A stretch of 64,000 bases of DNA, taken from positions 7,897,605 through 7,961,604 of the forward strand of contig NZ_KB913032.1 of assembly GCF_000384215.1 (NCBI RefSeq). The letters are read 5' to 3'. Position numbers and translations under genes: made by a program. This DNA comes from Amycolatopsis alba DSM 44262 (GTDB taxonomy: Bacteria > Actinomycetota > Actinomycetes > Mycobacteriales > Pseudonocardiaceae). Under the pieces are notes generated by a model. It was not told where the DNA came from. It did not search any database and worked only from the letters and a program-made list of their open reading frames with translations. Below are positions 34,408 to 42,980 of this stretch, piece after piece. Positions within the stretch are counted from its first letter, which is position 1. Each line of letters opens with the position of its first letter.

Positions 34408-35192
34408 TGCTCGACAAATACGGACCGTGGGCGGTCATCACCGGCGGCTCGGAAGGAGTGGGCGCCGAGTTCGCCTTCCAACTCGCCGAAGCCGGCGTCA
34501 ACCTGATGCTGGTCGCCAGGAAACCCGGTCCGCTCGAAGAAACCGCGGTCAAGGCGCGGGCCCTCGGCGTCGAGGTACGCACACTCGCACTGGACCTGCT
34601 GGCGTCCGGGGCCGCCGCGGAGATCATCGCTGCGGTGTCCGATGTGGACGTCGGCTTGCTCGTCCACAACGCCGGCGCGAACAGCCACGGACATGAGTTC
34701 CTCGACGGCGACCTGGCCGGATTTCAGGGCGTCATCGACCTCAACATCACGGTGCCGCTGGCGCTGGCCCACCACTTCGGCGCGCGGATGAAGGAACGAC
34801 GGCGCGGCGGCATCCTTCTGGTCGGCTCGATGGCAGGCTACCTGGGCGCGACCCGGCAGAGCGTGTACGGCGGGGTGAAGGCGTTCGGCCGGATCTTCGC
34901 CGAAGGGCTGTGGCTGGAACTGCGCGACCACGGCGTCGACGTTCTCGAACTCGTCCTGGGCGTGACCCGCACGCCGTCGATGGAGCGAGCCGGACTGAAC
35001 TTCGACCTCCCCGGCCTGCAGGTCGCCGAGCCCGCCGAGGTGGCTCGCGAAGGGCTTCAGCACCTGGCCGACGGTCCGGTGTGGATCGCCGGGGGTAACG
35101 CCGGCGCCGTGCGGCATCGCAGTGGCACGGACCGCGCCGGGCTGGCCTTGGGCGCGCACGAGGCGATGATGCGGCTGCTACCGAAGGCTTGA
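34407..35192 (+). CDS. SDR-family oxidoreductase, last gene of the kshA operon
   Basis: 261 residues. Rossmann TGGSEGVGAEFAFQLAEAG, HNAGANSHG in place of NNAG, Ser in LVGSMAGYL, YGGVKAFG active site, and an extended C-terminus. The family resembles DltE/short-chain dehydrogenases acting on hydroxysteroids or acyl-CoA esters. Probable role: oxidation or reduction of a steroid hydroxyl. Substrate unknown. Confidence 0.82.
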   Translation: MLDKYGPWAVITGGSEGVGAEFAFQLAEAGVNLMLVARKPGPLEETAVKARALGVEVRTLALDLLASGAAAEIIAAVSDVDVGLLVHNAGANSHGHEFLDGDLAGFQGVIDLNITVPLALAHHFGARMKERRRGGILLVGSMAGYLGATRQSVYGGVKAFGRIFAEGLWLELRDHGVDVLELVLGVTRTPSMERAGLNFDLPGLQVAEPAEVAREGLQHLADGPVWIAGGNAGAVRHRSGTDRAGLALGAHEAMMRLLPKA

Positions 35193-35238
35193 GTCTCGTG
35201 AGTGGTAAAGCTGGTTCTTGCGGTCTGGCGGGGAGGTC

Positions 35239-35295
35239 GCGTTGCGAAAGCCACTTTCGCAACGTTGAAGGTTGCGAAAGTGGCTTTCGCAACGC
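35239..35295. repeat. Nested palindrome, GCGAAAGCCACTTTCGC family, copy 1
   Basis: Two 25-nt arms with a 7-nt spacer (35264-35270). Each arm is itself a small inverted repeat: a 10-bp stem ending GCGAAAG and CTTTCGC around CCA or TGG. All 25 arm positions pair. Confidence 0.85.
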
Positions 35296-35355
35296 GATCA
35301 GCAGGGCGCGTGCTTGGTGACCGTCGGCAGGGCTGGTCAGCCCGGACACAGGCCG

Positions 35356-35414
35356 CGTGTCGCGAAAGCCACTTTCGCGACGTCTGATGTCCCGAAAGTG
35401 GCTTTCGCGACACG
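35356..35414. repeat. Nested palindrome, GCGAAAGCCACTTTCGC family, copy 2
   Basis: 26-nt arms with a 7-nt spacer and one mismatch (35392). Same nested design as copy 1, but TTGCG/CGCAA is replaced by TCGCG/CGCGA on both sides, so pairing is kept. Confidence 0.85.
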
Positions 35415-35453
35415 ATCACCGGGTAGCGCCCAGGGCACAGGGCAGGCGTCTAA

Positions 35454-35471
35454 GGCGTGACTCGCGTGATC
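35454..35471 (-). repeat. GATCACGCGAG repeat, inverted single copy
   Basis: On the minus strand this reads GATCACGCGAGTCACGCC, identical to the second unit of the repeat at 55350-55367. Confidence 0.7.
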
Positions 35472-35765
35472 CGTCCTTGATTACGCACGACCGCCCATCC
35501 CACCCGAACACGACACCTCTGCCCTCGCCTCAACAGAACGCGCTCTACCACTCACGACTCCACTGTGAAGCCGGCCGCCTCACGTGATTGAACGGACGAC
35601 ACGCGAGTCGTCCCACCAGACACACGTGTCGTCCATCCCGTCACGCGTGTCGTCCCGCTGAACACACGACACCGCCACCCTCGCACCGCGTTCCTTTGAA
35701 CGCTGTGATCGTGAGCTTCAGTGGCCAGGTGAGCGTCGGCGCCAAAGGCCCGGCGCCCGACCCGG

Positions 35766-36692
35766 TCACGAAGGCGAAGCGAACGCGGCCAACGGTTCGG
35801 ACCCCGACCAGTCATGTCCCCAGTACGAATCGGCCGTGATTTCCTCAGCCGTGTAATGGGTCTCGTCCACGAGCATGCCTTCGGTGCCGTACTCCAGATC
35901 CCAGCCACCGGGGGCCCGCACATAGAAAGACACCATCTTGTCGTTCGTGTGCCTGCCCAGCGTCGAGGACACCGAGAAGCCGCGTTTGTTCACCTCGTCC
36001 AGCGCCCGCCCGACCGCGTCGAGGGTGTCGACCTCCACCATCAGGTGCACCAGGCCCGGCGGTTCGCCGTGCGGCGCCGGGCAGACGGCCAGGCTGTGGT
36101 GGCGCCGGTTCACGCCGAGGAACCGCACGCGGCGCGGTCGCTGCCCGTTGGGTTTCTTGTCCCCGATGCGGACAGCGCCGCGGGGCAGGAAGCCGAGCAC
36201 TTCGGTGTAGAAAGTGACCGTCTCGTCCATCGCCGTGGTCGGCAGCACGACATGTCCCATGCCCTGCTCCCCCGTCACGAAGGTCTGCCCCCAGCCGGTG
36301 TGCACCACGTCGTGGTCGAGCACCGGGCCGAAGAAGACCTCGACGGGCGTGCCTGCCGGGTCGTCGAACAGGATCGCCGACTCGACGCGGCGTTCGTCGC
36401 ACTGTGCCTGGGAAAGCTCCTTCACCGCGACACCGGCGGCGGCGACGGCTTCGGCGACGCGGGCGAGCGCGAACTGGTCACGGACTTCCCAGCCGACGGC
36501 CAGCACCCGGTCGCTGTCACCGGGAAGCACGATCAGGCGGGCTTCGCGTTCGTCCATGCGCAGGTAGAGCCCGTCCTCGACCGGGCCGGTGGTCTCCCCG
36601 AAGCCGAGGGCGCCGACGGTGAGTTCCCGCCAGCGTGCGACGTCGCGGGCCTGCACCCGGAGATAGCCGAGTCCGCGGATGTCGTTCGTCAT
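35766..36692 (-). CDS. hsaC: Extradiol dioxygenase HsaC
   Basis: 308 residues from the ATG at 36692 (AGGAGGAAA site). Type I extradiol dioxygenase with two VOC repeats. The iron ligands are His in GMGHVVLPT, His in GLVHLMVEVD and Glu in GGWDLEYGTEG; the active-site Tyr region is VDETHYTAEEIT. HsaC cleaves the catechol 3,4-DHSA made by HsaA/HsaB in ring A degradation. It follows the HsaA gene by 11 bp, so the two form one operon under operator site 8. Confidence 0.9.
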   Translation of the reverse strand: MTNDIRGLGYLRVQARDVARWRELTVGALGFGETTGPVEDGLYLRMDEREARLIVLPGDSDRVLAVGWEVRDQFALARVAEAVAAAGVAVKELSQAQCDERRVESAILFDDPAGTPVEVFFGPVLDHDVVHTGWGQTFVTGEQGMGHVVLPTTAMDETVTFYTEVLGFLPRGAVRIGDKKPNGQRPRRVRFLGVNRRHHSLAVCPAPHGEPPGLVHLMVEVDTLDAVGRALDEVNKRGFSVSSTLGRHTNDKMVSFYVRAPGGWDLEYGTEGMLVDETHYTAEEITADSYWGHDWSGSEPLAAFASPS

Positions 36693-36703
36693 CGAGTTTC
36701 CTC

Positions 36704-37888
36704 CTAGATCATCGAGAGCATCGGACCGGGCGGCGGGGTGATGCCGATGCCGGTCAGCGCGGCCACGTGGAACACCGCGCCTGGCACGTGGATCGCGTGC
36801 GCGAGGCCCATGTGACCGTCGCGCCAGAAACGCTGGATCGGGTTGTCCATCCGCAGGCCGTTGCCGCCCGAACGCGCGACGATCTCGTCCATCGCCTGCA
36901 CCGCGCGCCACGCGGCGGCGACCTGGGTGCGCCGGGAGGCGGCGCGTTCCTCGAACGTCACTTCCCCGGCAGCGGCGGCTTTGTCGTAGAACCGGCTCGC
37001 GTTGTCCAGCAGCGCCGTCCGCGAGGCCTTGATCTCCTCGGCCGCCGCGCTGATCGCGTACAGCACATACGGATCGTCCTTCACCTGCGTGCCGGTGATC
37101 TGGACACGGGTCTTCTGATAGGCCAGGTGGGCGGCGAGCGCGCCCTCCGCGATGCCGATCACCGCGCTGGTGATGCCGAGCGGGAACATCGTGGTGAACG
37201 GGACGTGGTAGGTGGGATTGACCAGCCCGGCGTTCCGGGGCGCCGAGCCGTCGAGCATCGAAGAGAACGGCACCACCCGGTAGTCCGGCACGAACGCGTT
37301 CTCGACGACGATGTCCTTCGACCCGGTTCCCCGCAGCCCGACGACGTCCCAGGAGTCCTCGACGATCGTGTAGTCCGCTCGCGGCAGGATCACGTGGTAA
37401 CTCCGCCGGGGAGTCAGCGGGGCGCCGTCCGCGTCGCCGAGGAAGCCGCCGAGGAAGATCCAGTCACAGTGATCGGTCCCGGAGGAGAACTGCCACCGCC
37501 CGGAGAAGAGGTAGCCACCGTCGACCGGGCGGAGAACACCCATCGGCGCGTACGGCGAGGCGATCCAGGTCTCCTGGTCCTCGCCCCAGATCTCTTGCTG
37601 TACGCGGGAATCGCACATCGCCATCTCCCACGGGTGGACCCCGACGATGCCCGCCACCCAGCCGGTGGCACCGTCGAGGGACGCGATCCGCATGACCGTC
37701 TCGGCGAACTCCCGCGGATGTGCCTCGGCGCCGCCGTACTTCGACGGCTGCAACATCCGGATCACCCCGGTGTCGCGCAGGATCGCGGCCGCGGCGTCGT
37801 CCAGCCTGCCGAGCTTTTCGTTGGACTCGCCCAGCGAAGCGATCTCCTCGGCGCGCGCCTCGATGGCGGCCAGTGCCGGGTTCGTCAT
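36704..37888 (-). CDS. hsaA: 3-HSA 4-hydroxylase HsaA (oxygenase), paralogue 2
   Basis: 394 residues, the length of characterised HsaA. Acyl-CoA dehydrogenase-like flavin monooxygenase: IRMLQPSKYGGAEAHPREFA, GATGWVAGIVGVHPWEMAM, WQFSSGTDHCDWIFLGGF, DVVGLRGTGSKDIVVENAFV, RSGGNGLRMDNPIQRFWRDG. Uses reduced flavin from HsaB. AGGAGG site at the start; operator site 8 is centred 70 bp upstream. Directly followed by hsaC. Confidence 0.9.
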   Translation of the reverse strand: MTNPALAAIEARAEEIASLGESNEKLGRLDDAAAAILRDTGVIRMLQPSKYGGAEAHPREFAETVMRIASLDGATGWVAGIVGVHPWEMAMCDSRVQQEIWGEDQETWIASPYAPMGVLRPVDGGYLFSGRWQFSSGTDHCDWIFLGGFLGDADGAPLTPRRSYHVILPRADYTIVEDSWDVVGLRGTGSKDIVVENAFVPDYRVVPFSSMLDGSAPRNAGLVNPTYHVPFTTMFPLGITSAVIGIAEGALAAHLAYQKTRVQITGTQVKDDPYVLYAISAAAEEIKASRTALLDNASRFYDKAAAAGEVTFEERAASRRTQVAAAWRAVQAMDEIVARSGGNGLRMDNPIQRFWRDGHMGLAHAIHVPGAVFHVAALTGIGITPPPGPMLSMI

Positions 37889-37949
37889 GACTTGCCTCCT
37901 GACTGCATGGCGTCACGGTGTCACCGGGTCCGGGATCGGGTCCGGCCCT

Positions 37950-37967
37950 CTCCCGTTCACCGGGATC
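37950..37967. promoter_or_regulatory. Steroid-cluster operator motif, site 8
   Basis: CTCCCGTTCACCGGGATC, centre 70 bp upstream of hsaA and only a few bases after the stop of the reductase gene behind it, which shows that hsaA-hsaC has its own promoter. Confidence 0.65.
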
Positions 37968-37971
37968 ACCG

Positions 37972-38964
37972 TCAGCCGTCGAAAGTGACCTGGACGGTGG
38001 GTGAGGTCGGGCGTGCCTGGCAGGACAGCACCATCCCGTCGGCGAGGTCGGCATCGTCGAGCACTTCGTTGTGCGCGAAGGAAACGGTCCCTCCCCGGAC
38101 GAAACACGCGCAGGCGCCGCAGGAACCCTCCCGGCAGGAGTACGGCACGTCGAGCCCGCCCGCGATGGCCGCTTCGAGCAGGGTCGCCCCGGAAGGCCAC
38201 TCGACCGTCGTGGTCACGCCGTCGAGCAGGACCTCGAGTTCGGTCCTGTCGCCGGTTCCTGCTTCGAAGACGGCGAACGGGTCACGAGTGAGCGACGTGA
38301 ACCGCTCCAGGTTGATCCGCTCGTCCGGGAACCCCGCTGACCGAAGGGTTTCGACGGCGAGGTCCATCAGCGCGGCGGGACCGCAGACGAACGCGTCGCG
38401 TGCGGTGTACCTCTCGACGAGGGCAAGAAGACCGCCGCGCGTCGGGAGTCCCTGGACAGATTCGAGCCAGTGCACCACGGTGAAGCGGTCCGGGAACTCG
38501 GCGGCGAGCGCGACGAGCTCGTCGCGGAAGATGACCGACTGTTCGTCCCGGTTCGCGTACACCAGCGTCACGTTCCCGGTGCCGGCGTGCAAAACGGTCT
38601 TGAGGATCGACAGCACCGGCGTGATCCCGCTGCCGCCGGCGAGCAGCAGGAGATCGCGGTCCAGCCCCGCCGGGACGAACGTGCCCGCCGGCCGCAGCAC
38701 CTCGAACTCCGCACCCTCGACGGCGTTGTCGCAGATCCAGTTCGACGCGTGGCCGCCACGGGTCCGTTTGACGGTCACCTTGAGCTCGTCGTCCCGCACC
38801 GGCGACGAGCTGAGCGAGTAGCACCGAGCCGCCCCGCCCGGCAGCTTGATGGTGAGGAACTGCCCCGGCCGGTAGTCCATCGCCTCGCAATCGAGGGGCC
38901 GGAGAACGAGCGAACACGCGTCGGCGGTCTCGCGCACCACCTCCAGCACCCGAACCCGCGGCAT
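37972..38964 (-). CDS. kshB: 3-ketosteroid 9-alpha-hydroxylase reductase KshB
   Basis: 330 residues: FAD domain (RCYSLSSSP, a RxYS motif), NAD domain (LLAGGSGITPVLSILK, FVCGPAALMD) and a C-terminal plant-type 2Fe-2S ferredoxin (YSCREGSCGACACFV with a fourth Cys in LSCQARP). This is the KshB layout. It passes electrons to KshA. It is the last gene of the operon HsaD-KstD-KshB. Confidence 0.9.
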   Translation of the reverse strand: MPRVRVLEVVRETADACSLVLRPLDCEAMDYRPGQFLTIKLPGGAARCYSLSSSPVRDDELKVTVKRTRGGHASNWICDNAVEGAEFEVLRPAGTFVPAGLDRDLLLLAGGSGITPVLSILKTVLHAGTGNVTLVYANRDEQSVIFRDELVALAAEFPDRFTVVHWLESVQGLPTRGGLLALVERYTARDAFVCGPAALMDLAVETLRSAGFPDERINLERFTSLTRDPFAVFEAGTGDRTELEVLLDGVTTTVEWPSGATLLEAAIAGGLDVPYSCREGSCGACACFVRGGTVSFAHNEVLDDADLADGMVLSCQARPTSPTVQVTFDG

Positions 38965-38967
38965 GGC

Positions 38968-40614
38968 TCAGCCCGCCGCGGCGTGCCGCGCCGCCACGTA
39001 CCCGAAGACGATCGACGGCCCGATCGTCGCCCCCGGACCGGCGTACTCGTTCGCCATCACCGAGGCGGTCGCGTTGCCGGTCGCGTAGAGCCCGGCGATC
39101 GCGGTCCCGTCTTCGCGGAGCACGCGGCTGTGCTCGTCGCAGACCAGCCCGCCCTTGGTGCCCAGGTCACCGAGCTGGATGCGCACGGCGTAGAACGGCG
39201 CCTTGTCGATCACGTCGAGGTTGGGGTTCTTCAACGTCGGATCCCCGTAGTACCGGTCGTGCGCGCTTTCGCCGCGGTGGAAGTCTTCGTCGGCACCCGC
39301 GCGGGCGAAACCGTTGAAGCGGTCGACAGTGGCGACGAGACGGTCCTCGGCGATCCCGATCTCGCGGGCCAGCGCCGCCACCGTCTCCGCCCGGTGCACC
39401 AGGCCCGACTTGTAGAACGCTTCGGGGAACGGCATTCCGGGCAGGATCTGCGCGAACGGGTACCGTGCGCGCGCCTTGGCGTCCATGACGCACCAGGTCT
39501 CGAAGTGCTTGCCCTCGATCTGGTCGTGCACGAAGTTGACGTACGGCGAGGCTTCGTTCGTGAAGCGCCTGCCGTCCTGGGACACGATGATCTGGCCGGG
39601 GATCGCGCGTTCGGACACCAGCGGGATGGTCGCGCCACTCGGATGTTCGACCGACGGCATCCACCAGGCGTCGTCCATGAAACCGAGGGACGCGCCGAGA
39701 GCCGCGCCTGCCTTGATGCCGTCCCCGGTGTTCTCCTTGGCGCCGAGGCTGTGATCGGCGGAGGCGCCGTCGGGCAGGTACTGCTCGCGCATCACCGGGT
39801 TGTGATCGAACCCGCCGCAGGCGAGCAGGACACCACGCCTGGCACGGATGTACTCCGTGCGCCCTTCGCGAGTGATCGCGATGCCGTCGACACGGCCTTC
39901 CTCGACGACGAGCTCGGTCATCGGGGCCTTGAGCCAAAGCGGGACTCCGGCGTCCTTGAGCGCCATCCGCAGCCGGGCGACCAAGGCCCGCCCGCCGGTG
40001 GCCATATGCCTGCGCCGCACCAGGTTGGAGGTCACCCGCCAGGCCGCGACCAGCGACGCGCGACGCCCCTGCCAGGTCCGCTTGACCATCGCCAGGTCGT
40101 GATAGTCCTTGGCGGTGATCCAGAGCCCGAGCGGGCCCTTCATGCTGTTCGGACGTTGAAAAGCCTCGTCGGCCTTGAGTTTGCGGGTGTCGAACGGCTT
40201 CGGTTCGACAGACCGTCCGAGCGGCCTGCCGCCTTCGTACTCGGGGTGGTAGTCGGCATAACCTTTGGTCCAGACGAGCTTCCACCATTTGCTCCGGCCG
40301 AGCAGTTCCATCGCCGCGGGGCCGTGGTCGACATAGGCGTCGAGCCGCGCCGCGGGCACCTTCCCTTCGGTGAGCACGTCGAGATACCGGCGGATCGACT
40401 GCCGTGAGTCGTCGTGCCCACGCTCGCGCAGGGTCGGATTGTTCGGGATCCAGATGCCGCCCCCGGAGATGCCGGTGCTGCCGCCGTACCGCGAGGCCTT
40501 TTCCACGACGACGGAGCTGAGCCCGGCGTCGTGCGCGGTCAGGGCGGCGGTCATCCCGCCGCCTCCGGATCCGACGATGACGAAGTCGTAGGTGTGCTCC
40601 CAAACCCGGCTCAT
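38968..40614 (-). CDS. kstD: 3-ketosteroid delta-1-dehydrogenase (KstD-like flavoprotein)
   Basis: 548 residues. FAD motif IVGSGGGGMTAALTA, GGSTGISGGGIWIP, and C-terminal APFYAVRIQLGDLGTKGG and NEYAGPGATIGPSIVFGY, which include the Tyr and Gly used by KstD to desaturate C1-C2. It is closer to KstD than to fumarate reductases. Together with KshAB it breaks ring B. It lies between the HsaD and KshB genes with 3-5 bp spacing. Confidence 0.87.
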   Translation of the reverse strand: MSRVWEHTYDFVIVGSGGGGMTAALTAHDAGLSSVVVEKASRYGGSTGISGGGIWIPNNPTLRERGHDDSRQSIRRYLDVLTEGKVPAARLDAYVDHGPAAMELLGRSKWWKLVWTKGYADYHPEYEGGRPLGRSVEPKPFDTRKLKADEAFQRPNSMKGPLGLWITAKDYHDLAMVKRTWQGRRASLVAAWRVTSNLVRRRHMATGGRALVARLRMALKDAGVPLWLKAPMTELVVEEGRVDGIAITREGRTEYIRARRGVLLACGGFDHNPVMREQYLPDGASADHSLGAKENTGDGIKAGAALGASLGFMDDAWWMPSVEHPSGATIPLVSERAIPGQIIVSQDGRRFTNEASPYVNFVHDQIEGKHFETWCVMDAKARARYPFAQILPGMPFPEAFYKSGLVHRAETVAALAREIGIAEDRLVATVDRFNGFARAGADEDFHRGESAHDRYYGDPTLKNPNLDVIDKAPFYAVRIQLGDLGTKGGLVCDEHSRVLREDGTAIAGLYATGNATASVMANEYAGPGATIGPSIVFGYVAARHAAAG

Positions 40615-40618
40615 CCGG

Positions 40619-41479
40619 TCAGTCCTTCCTGGTCAGAAACGCGAGAACGGTGCTCTCCCAGGCGGACTTCTGCTCGATCATCGCCCAGTGACCGCAGTCG
40701 GGGAAGACATGGAGTTCGGCGCCGGGGATGGTGCGCATCGGGACCAGCGCCATGTCGAGCGGGCTCACCCGGTCGTCCCGACCCCACGTGATCAGCGTCC
40801 TGGCCCGGATCTTGTGCAGCATCGCCCAGTACGGCGGCTGATCGGACCGGTCGGCGGCCGCCGCCATCGCCTCCAGCACTCCCCGCCCGTACATCTTCTT
40901 CGCGGCGGCGAGCGTGCCCGGCTCGGTGGCGTGTGCCCAGCGCTCCTCGACGAGTTCGTCGGTGATCAGCGACTGGTCGTACACCATGGACCGCAGCCAC
41001 TGCACCAGCCGTTCCCGCGTCGGGTTCTCGGTGAACTCGACGAGCAGGTTGATCCCTTCGGCGGGGCCGGGGCTGAACAGCGCGCGTCCCATCCCGCCGA
41101 TGGTCACCAGCCGGCGCACCCGGTCCGGCTCCGCGATCGCCGTCCGGGTCGCCACGATGCCGCCCATCGAGTTGCCGATGACGTCGACCTCGGACAGGTC
41201 GAGGCCGTCCAGGAAACGCCCGACAGCGCCGGACGCGGCGGACATCGGCGGCTCCCCGGTCGGGTCACTGACCCCGAATCCGGGGAATTCCAGTACCAGG
41301 CAACGAAAGCGCGCCGCCAGGGCCGGCAGGTTGCCGCGGAAGTTGCGCCAGCCGGTCACCCCTGGGCCGGACCCGTGCAGCAACAGCAGCGGCGGACCGT
41401 CCCCGGCTTCGTGGTATCTCAGCACCCCCTGTTCGGTCGAAAGCTCCCGCAGCGTGCTCTCGTAGCTCGGCTCACTCAC
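40619..41479 (-). CDS. hsaD: HsaD-like meta-cleavage product hydrolase
   Basis: 286 residues from the GTG at 41479. Alpha/beta hydrolase with HGSGPGVTGWRNF oxyanion region, nucleophile in IGNSMGG, Asp in TWGRDDRVSP and His in FPDCGHWAMIEQ, the C-C hydrolase pattern. HsaD cleaves the ring-opened 4,9-DSHA. First gene of its operon; no Shine-Dalgarno. Its start is 49 bp from operator site 9, and a -10-like TACGGT lies 6 bases before the GTG, fitting a leaderless mRNA. Confidence 0.87.
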   Translation of the reverse strand: MSEPSYESTLRELSTEQGVLRYHEAGDGPPLLLLHGSGPGVTGWRNFRGNLPALAARFRCLVLEFPGFGVSDPTGEPPMSAASGAVGRFLDGLDLSEVDVIGNSMGGIVATRTAIAEPDRVRRLVTIGGMGRALFSPGPAEGINLLVEFTENPTRERLVQWLRSMVYDQSLITDELVEERWAHATEPGTLAAAKKMYGRGVLEAMAAAADRSDQPPYWAMLHKIRARTLITWGRDDRVSPLDMALVPMRTIPGAELHVFPDCGHWAMIEQKSAWESTVLAFLTRKD

Positions 41480-41518
41480 CGGGTCACCGTAGGAATCCTT
41501 GCGCGGCAACGGTGCCGC

Positions 41519-41554
41519 GATCCCGATGACCGGGAGCGAGCCACTGAGCGGGAC
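41519..41554. promoter_or_regulatory. Steroid-cluster operator motif, sites 9 and 10 (paired)
   Basis: GATCCCGATGACCGGGAGC (41519-41537) and CCACTGAGCGGGAC (41541-41554, reverse orientation), centres 18 bp apart. Site 9 is 49 bp from the HsaD start and site 10 is 50 bp from the HsaB start. A weaker copy (CTCACTCACCGGGTC, 41471-41485) covers the HsaD start codon. Confidence 0.68.
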
Positions 41555-41595
41555 GACGGCGGCACGGACGCGGCGAGCCGCCCTACCTTCGGCGC

Positions 41596-42141
41596 ATGAG
41601 CCGCACAATCCGCACGAGTGAGCCCACCCCGGCCGAGATGCGCCGCGCGATGGGTGGTTTCGCGACCGGTGTCACGGTCGTGACCGGCCTGCACGAAGCC
41701 GAGCCTGTCGGGTTCGCGTGCCAGTCCTTCGCGTCGGTTTCGCTCGAACCGCCGCTGGTCCTGTTCTGCGCCGACCATCGCGGCCGGGCCTGGCCGAAGA
41801 TCCGCGACTCGGGCCGGTTCACCGTGCACGTGCTCGCCGAGGACCAGAGCGAACTGTGCGCTCGCTTCGGTTCCCGGAACGGGCGGAAGTACGACGGTCT
41901 GGAGTGGACGGTCTCGCAGTGGGACACGCCGGCCCTGTACGGAGCGCTGCTCCGGGTGCACGCGGAGGTCGACGCCGTGCACGAGGCGGGTGACCACGAC
42001 GTCGTGATCGGCCGGGTGCTGGAACTGGAGACGCTCGACGGCGACCGGCCGATGCTCTTCTTCCGCGGCGGCTTCGGGGTGCACAGCGCACACGAACGGG
42101 TCGCCCCGGCCCGGTGGGGCTGGGGCGACCATTGGGGCTGA
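41596..42141 (+). CDS. hsaB: Flavin reductase HsaB
   Basis: 181 residues of the flavin-reductase-like split barrel: MRRAMGGFATGVTVVTG, GFACQSFASVSLEPPLVLFC, RFTVHVLAEDQSELCARFG and a closing LFFRGGFG. It supplies reduced flavin to HsaA-type monooxygenases. Single gene, divergent from HsaD. No Shine-Dalgarno; TACCTT lies 6 bases before the ATG. Confidence 0.88.
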   Translation: MSRTIRTSEPTPAEMRRAMGGFATGVTVVTGLHEAEPVGFACQSFASVSLEPPLVLFCADHRGRAWPKIRDSGRFTVHVLAEDQSELCARFGSRNGRKYDGLEWTVSQWDTPALYGALLRVHAEVDAVHEAGDHDVVIGRVLELETLDGDRPMLFFRGGFGVHSAHERVAPARWGWGDHWG

Positions 42142-42180
42142 GCCGCCTCAGCACGCGGTCCGGACGGCACCGCCACGACG

Positions 42181-42966
42181 TCAGGACCGGCCGGGGAACA
42201 GCAGCGCCGAGACCCTGTGCGTGGCGTGCGCGACCAGTGGGGCGAGCCGCTCCAACGGCGCCTTCAGATCGCCCACCAGGGAGATCGCGCCGACCGGCCC
42301 TTCCGGACCGTGCACGGCGGCGGCGACACAGGCGATGTCGGGAAAGCATTCGCCCCGCTCGTAGGCGACCCCGCCCCGGTCCCGGATCCGGTTCAGTTCC
42401 TGGTGCAGCGCACCGAGATCCGCGATGCTGCACGGGGTCCGGGTGGCGGGCCGGGCGCCGACGAGATCGTCCACGTCCTCCGCGGGAAGCGCGGCGAGCA
42501 TCGCCTTGCCCAGCGCCGTCGAGGACGCCGGGGCGTGGCCGCCGACCCGTGACGGCACGGTCGTCGCCCGCCGTCCGCCGAGCTTGTCCAGGTACTGCAC
42601 CCGGCCTTCGTCCAGGACGGCGAGGTGCACGGTCATCCCGGTCCGCACCATCAGCCCGTGCACCAGCGGCGCGGCCGAGGCCCGCAGCTCACCGTGCGCG
42701 TACTCGTCCCCGCCGAGGTGCAGTGCCCGGCGGCCGAGCGAGTAGCCGAGGCTGGAATGGTCGAGCCAGTTCAGGTTGACCAGCTGGTCGAGGATCCGGT
42801 GCGCGGTCGACCTCGGCAGCCGCGTCGCACGGGCGACGTCCTCCAGCGTGAGCCGCGCGAAGCGGCCGGGGAAGGCGTCGAGGATGAGCGTCATCCGCTC
42901 GACCATCGACGGCGGGAGCGGGTCGCGGTGGTCCGATCCGGGCGCTTCGACGGTGGTGACGCTCAT
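42181..42966 (-). CDS. IclR-family regulator of the steroid cluster (candidate)
   Basis: 261 residues with AGGAGG site. Winged helix-turn-helix at about 20-80 (LTLEDVARATRLPRSTAHRI) and a C-terminal IclR ligand domain (VHLAVLDEGRVQYLDKLGG, SSTALGKAMLAALP, ACVAAAVHGPEGPVGAISLV). IclR proteins can repress themselves and activate catabolic operons. It lies within the cluster next to operator site 11 and is the best-placed activator candidate. Its own leader contains a distinct repeat, AACTGAAATGAATTC. Confidence 0.87.
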   Translation of the reverse strand: MSVTTVEAPGSDHRDPLPPSMVERMTLILDAFPGRFARLTLEDVARATRLPRSTAHRILDQLVNLNWLDHSSLGYSLGRRALHLGGDEYAHGELRASAAPLVHGLMVRTGMTVHLAVLDEGRVQYLDKLGGRRATTVPSRVGGHAPASSTALGKAMLAALPAEDVDDLVGARPATRTPCSIADLGALHQELNRIRDRGGVAYERGECFPDIACVAAAVHGPEGPVGAISLVGDLKAPLERLAPLVAHATHRVSALLFPGRS

Positions 42967-42980
42967 CGCGAACCTCCTAA

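Larger units (their letters stand above)
35193..35765. other. Intergenic region rich in short palindromic repeats
   Basis: 573 bp between the convergent kshA operon and hsaC. No gene seen. It holds two nested palindromes (35239-35295, 35356-35414), an inverted pair of TCGTGAGTGGTA (35196-35207 and, inverted, 35546-35557), an inverted copy of the GATCACGCGAG repeat (35454-35471) and several GTGTCGTCC/GGACGACAC elements at 35589-35668. Confidence 0.8.

Noticed and set aside
35193..35765. CRISPR array in the repeat-rich gap
   Set aside because: Repeats are inverted, of several unrelated families, and lack equal spacing and unique spacers.
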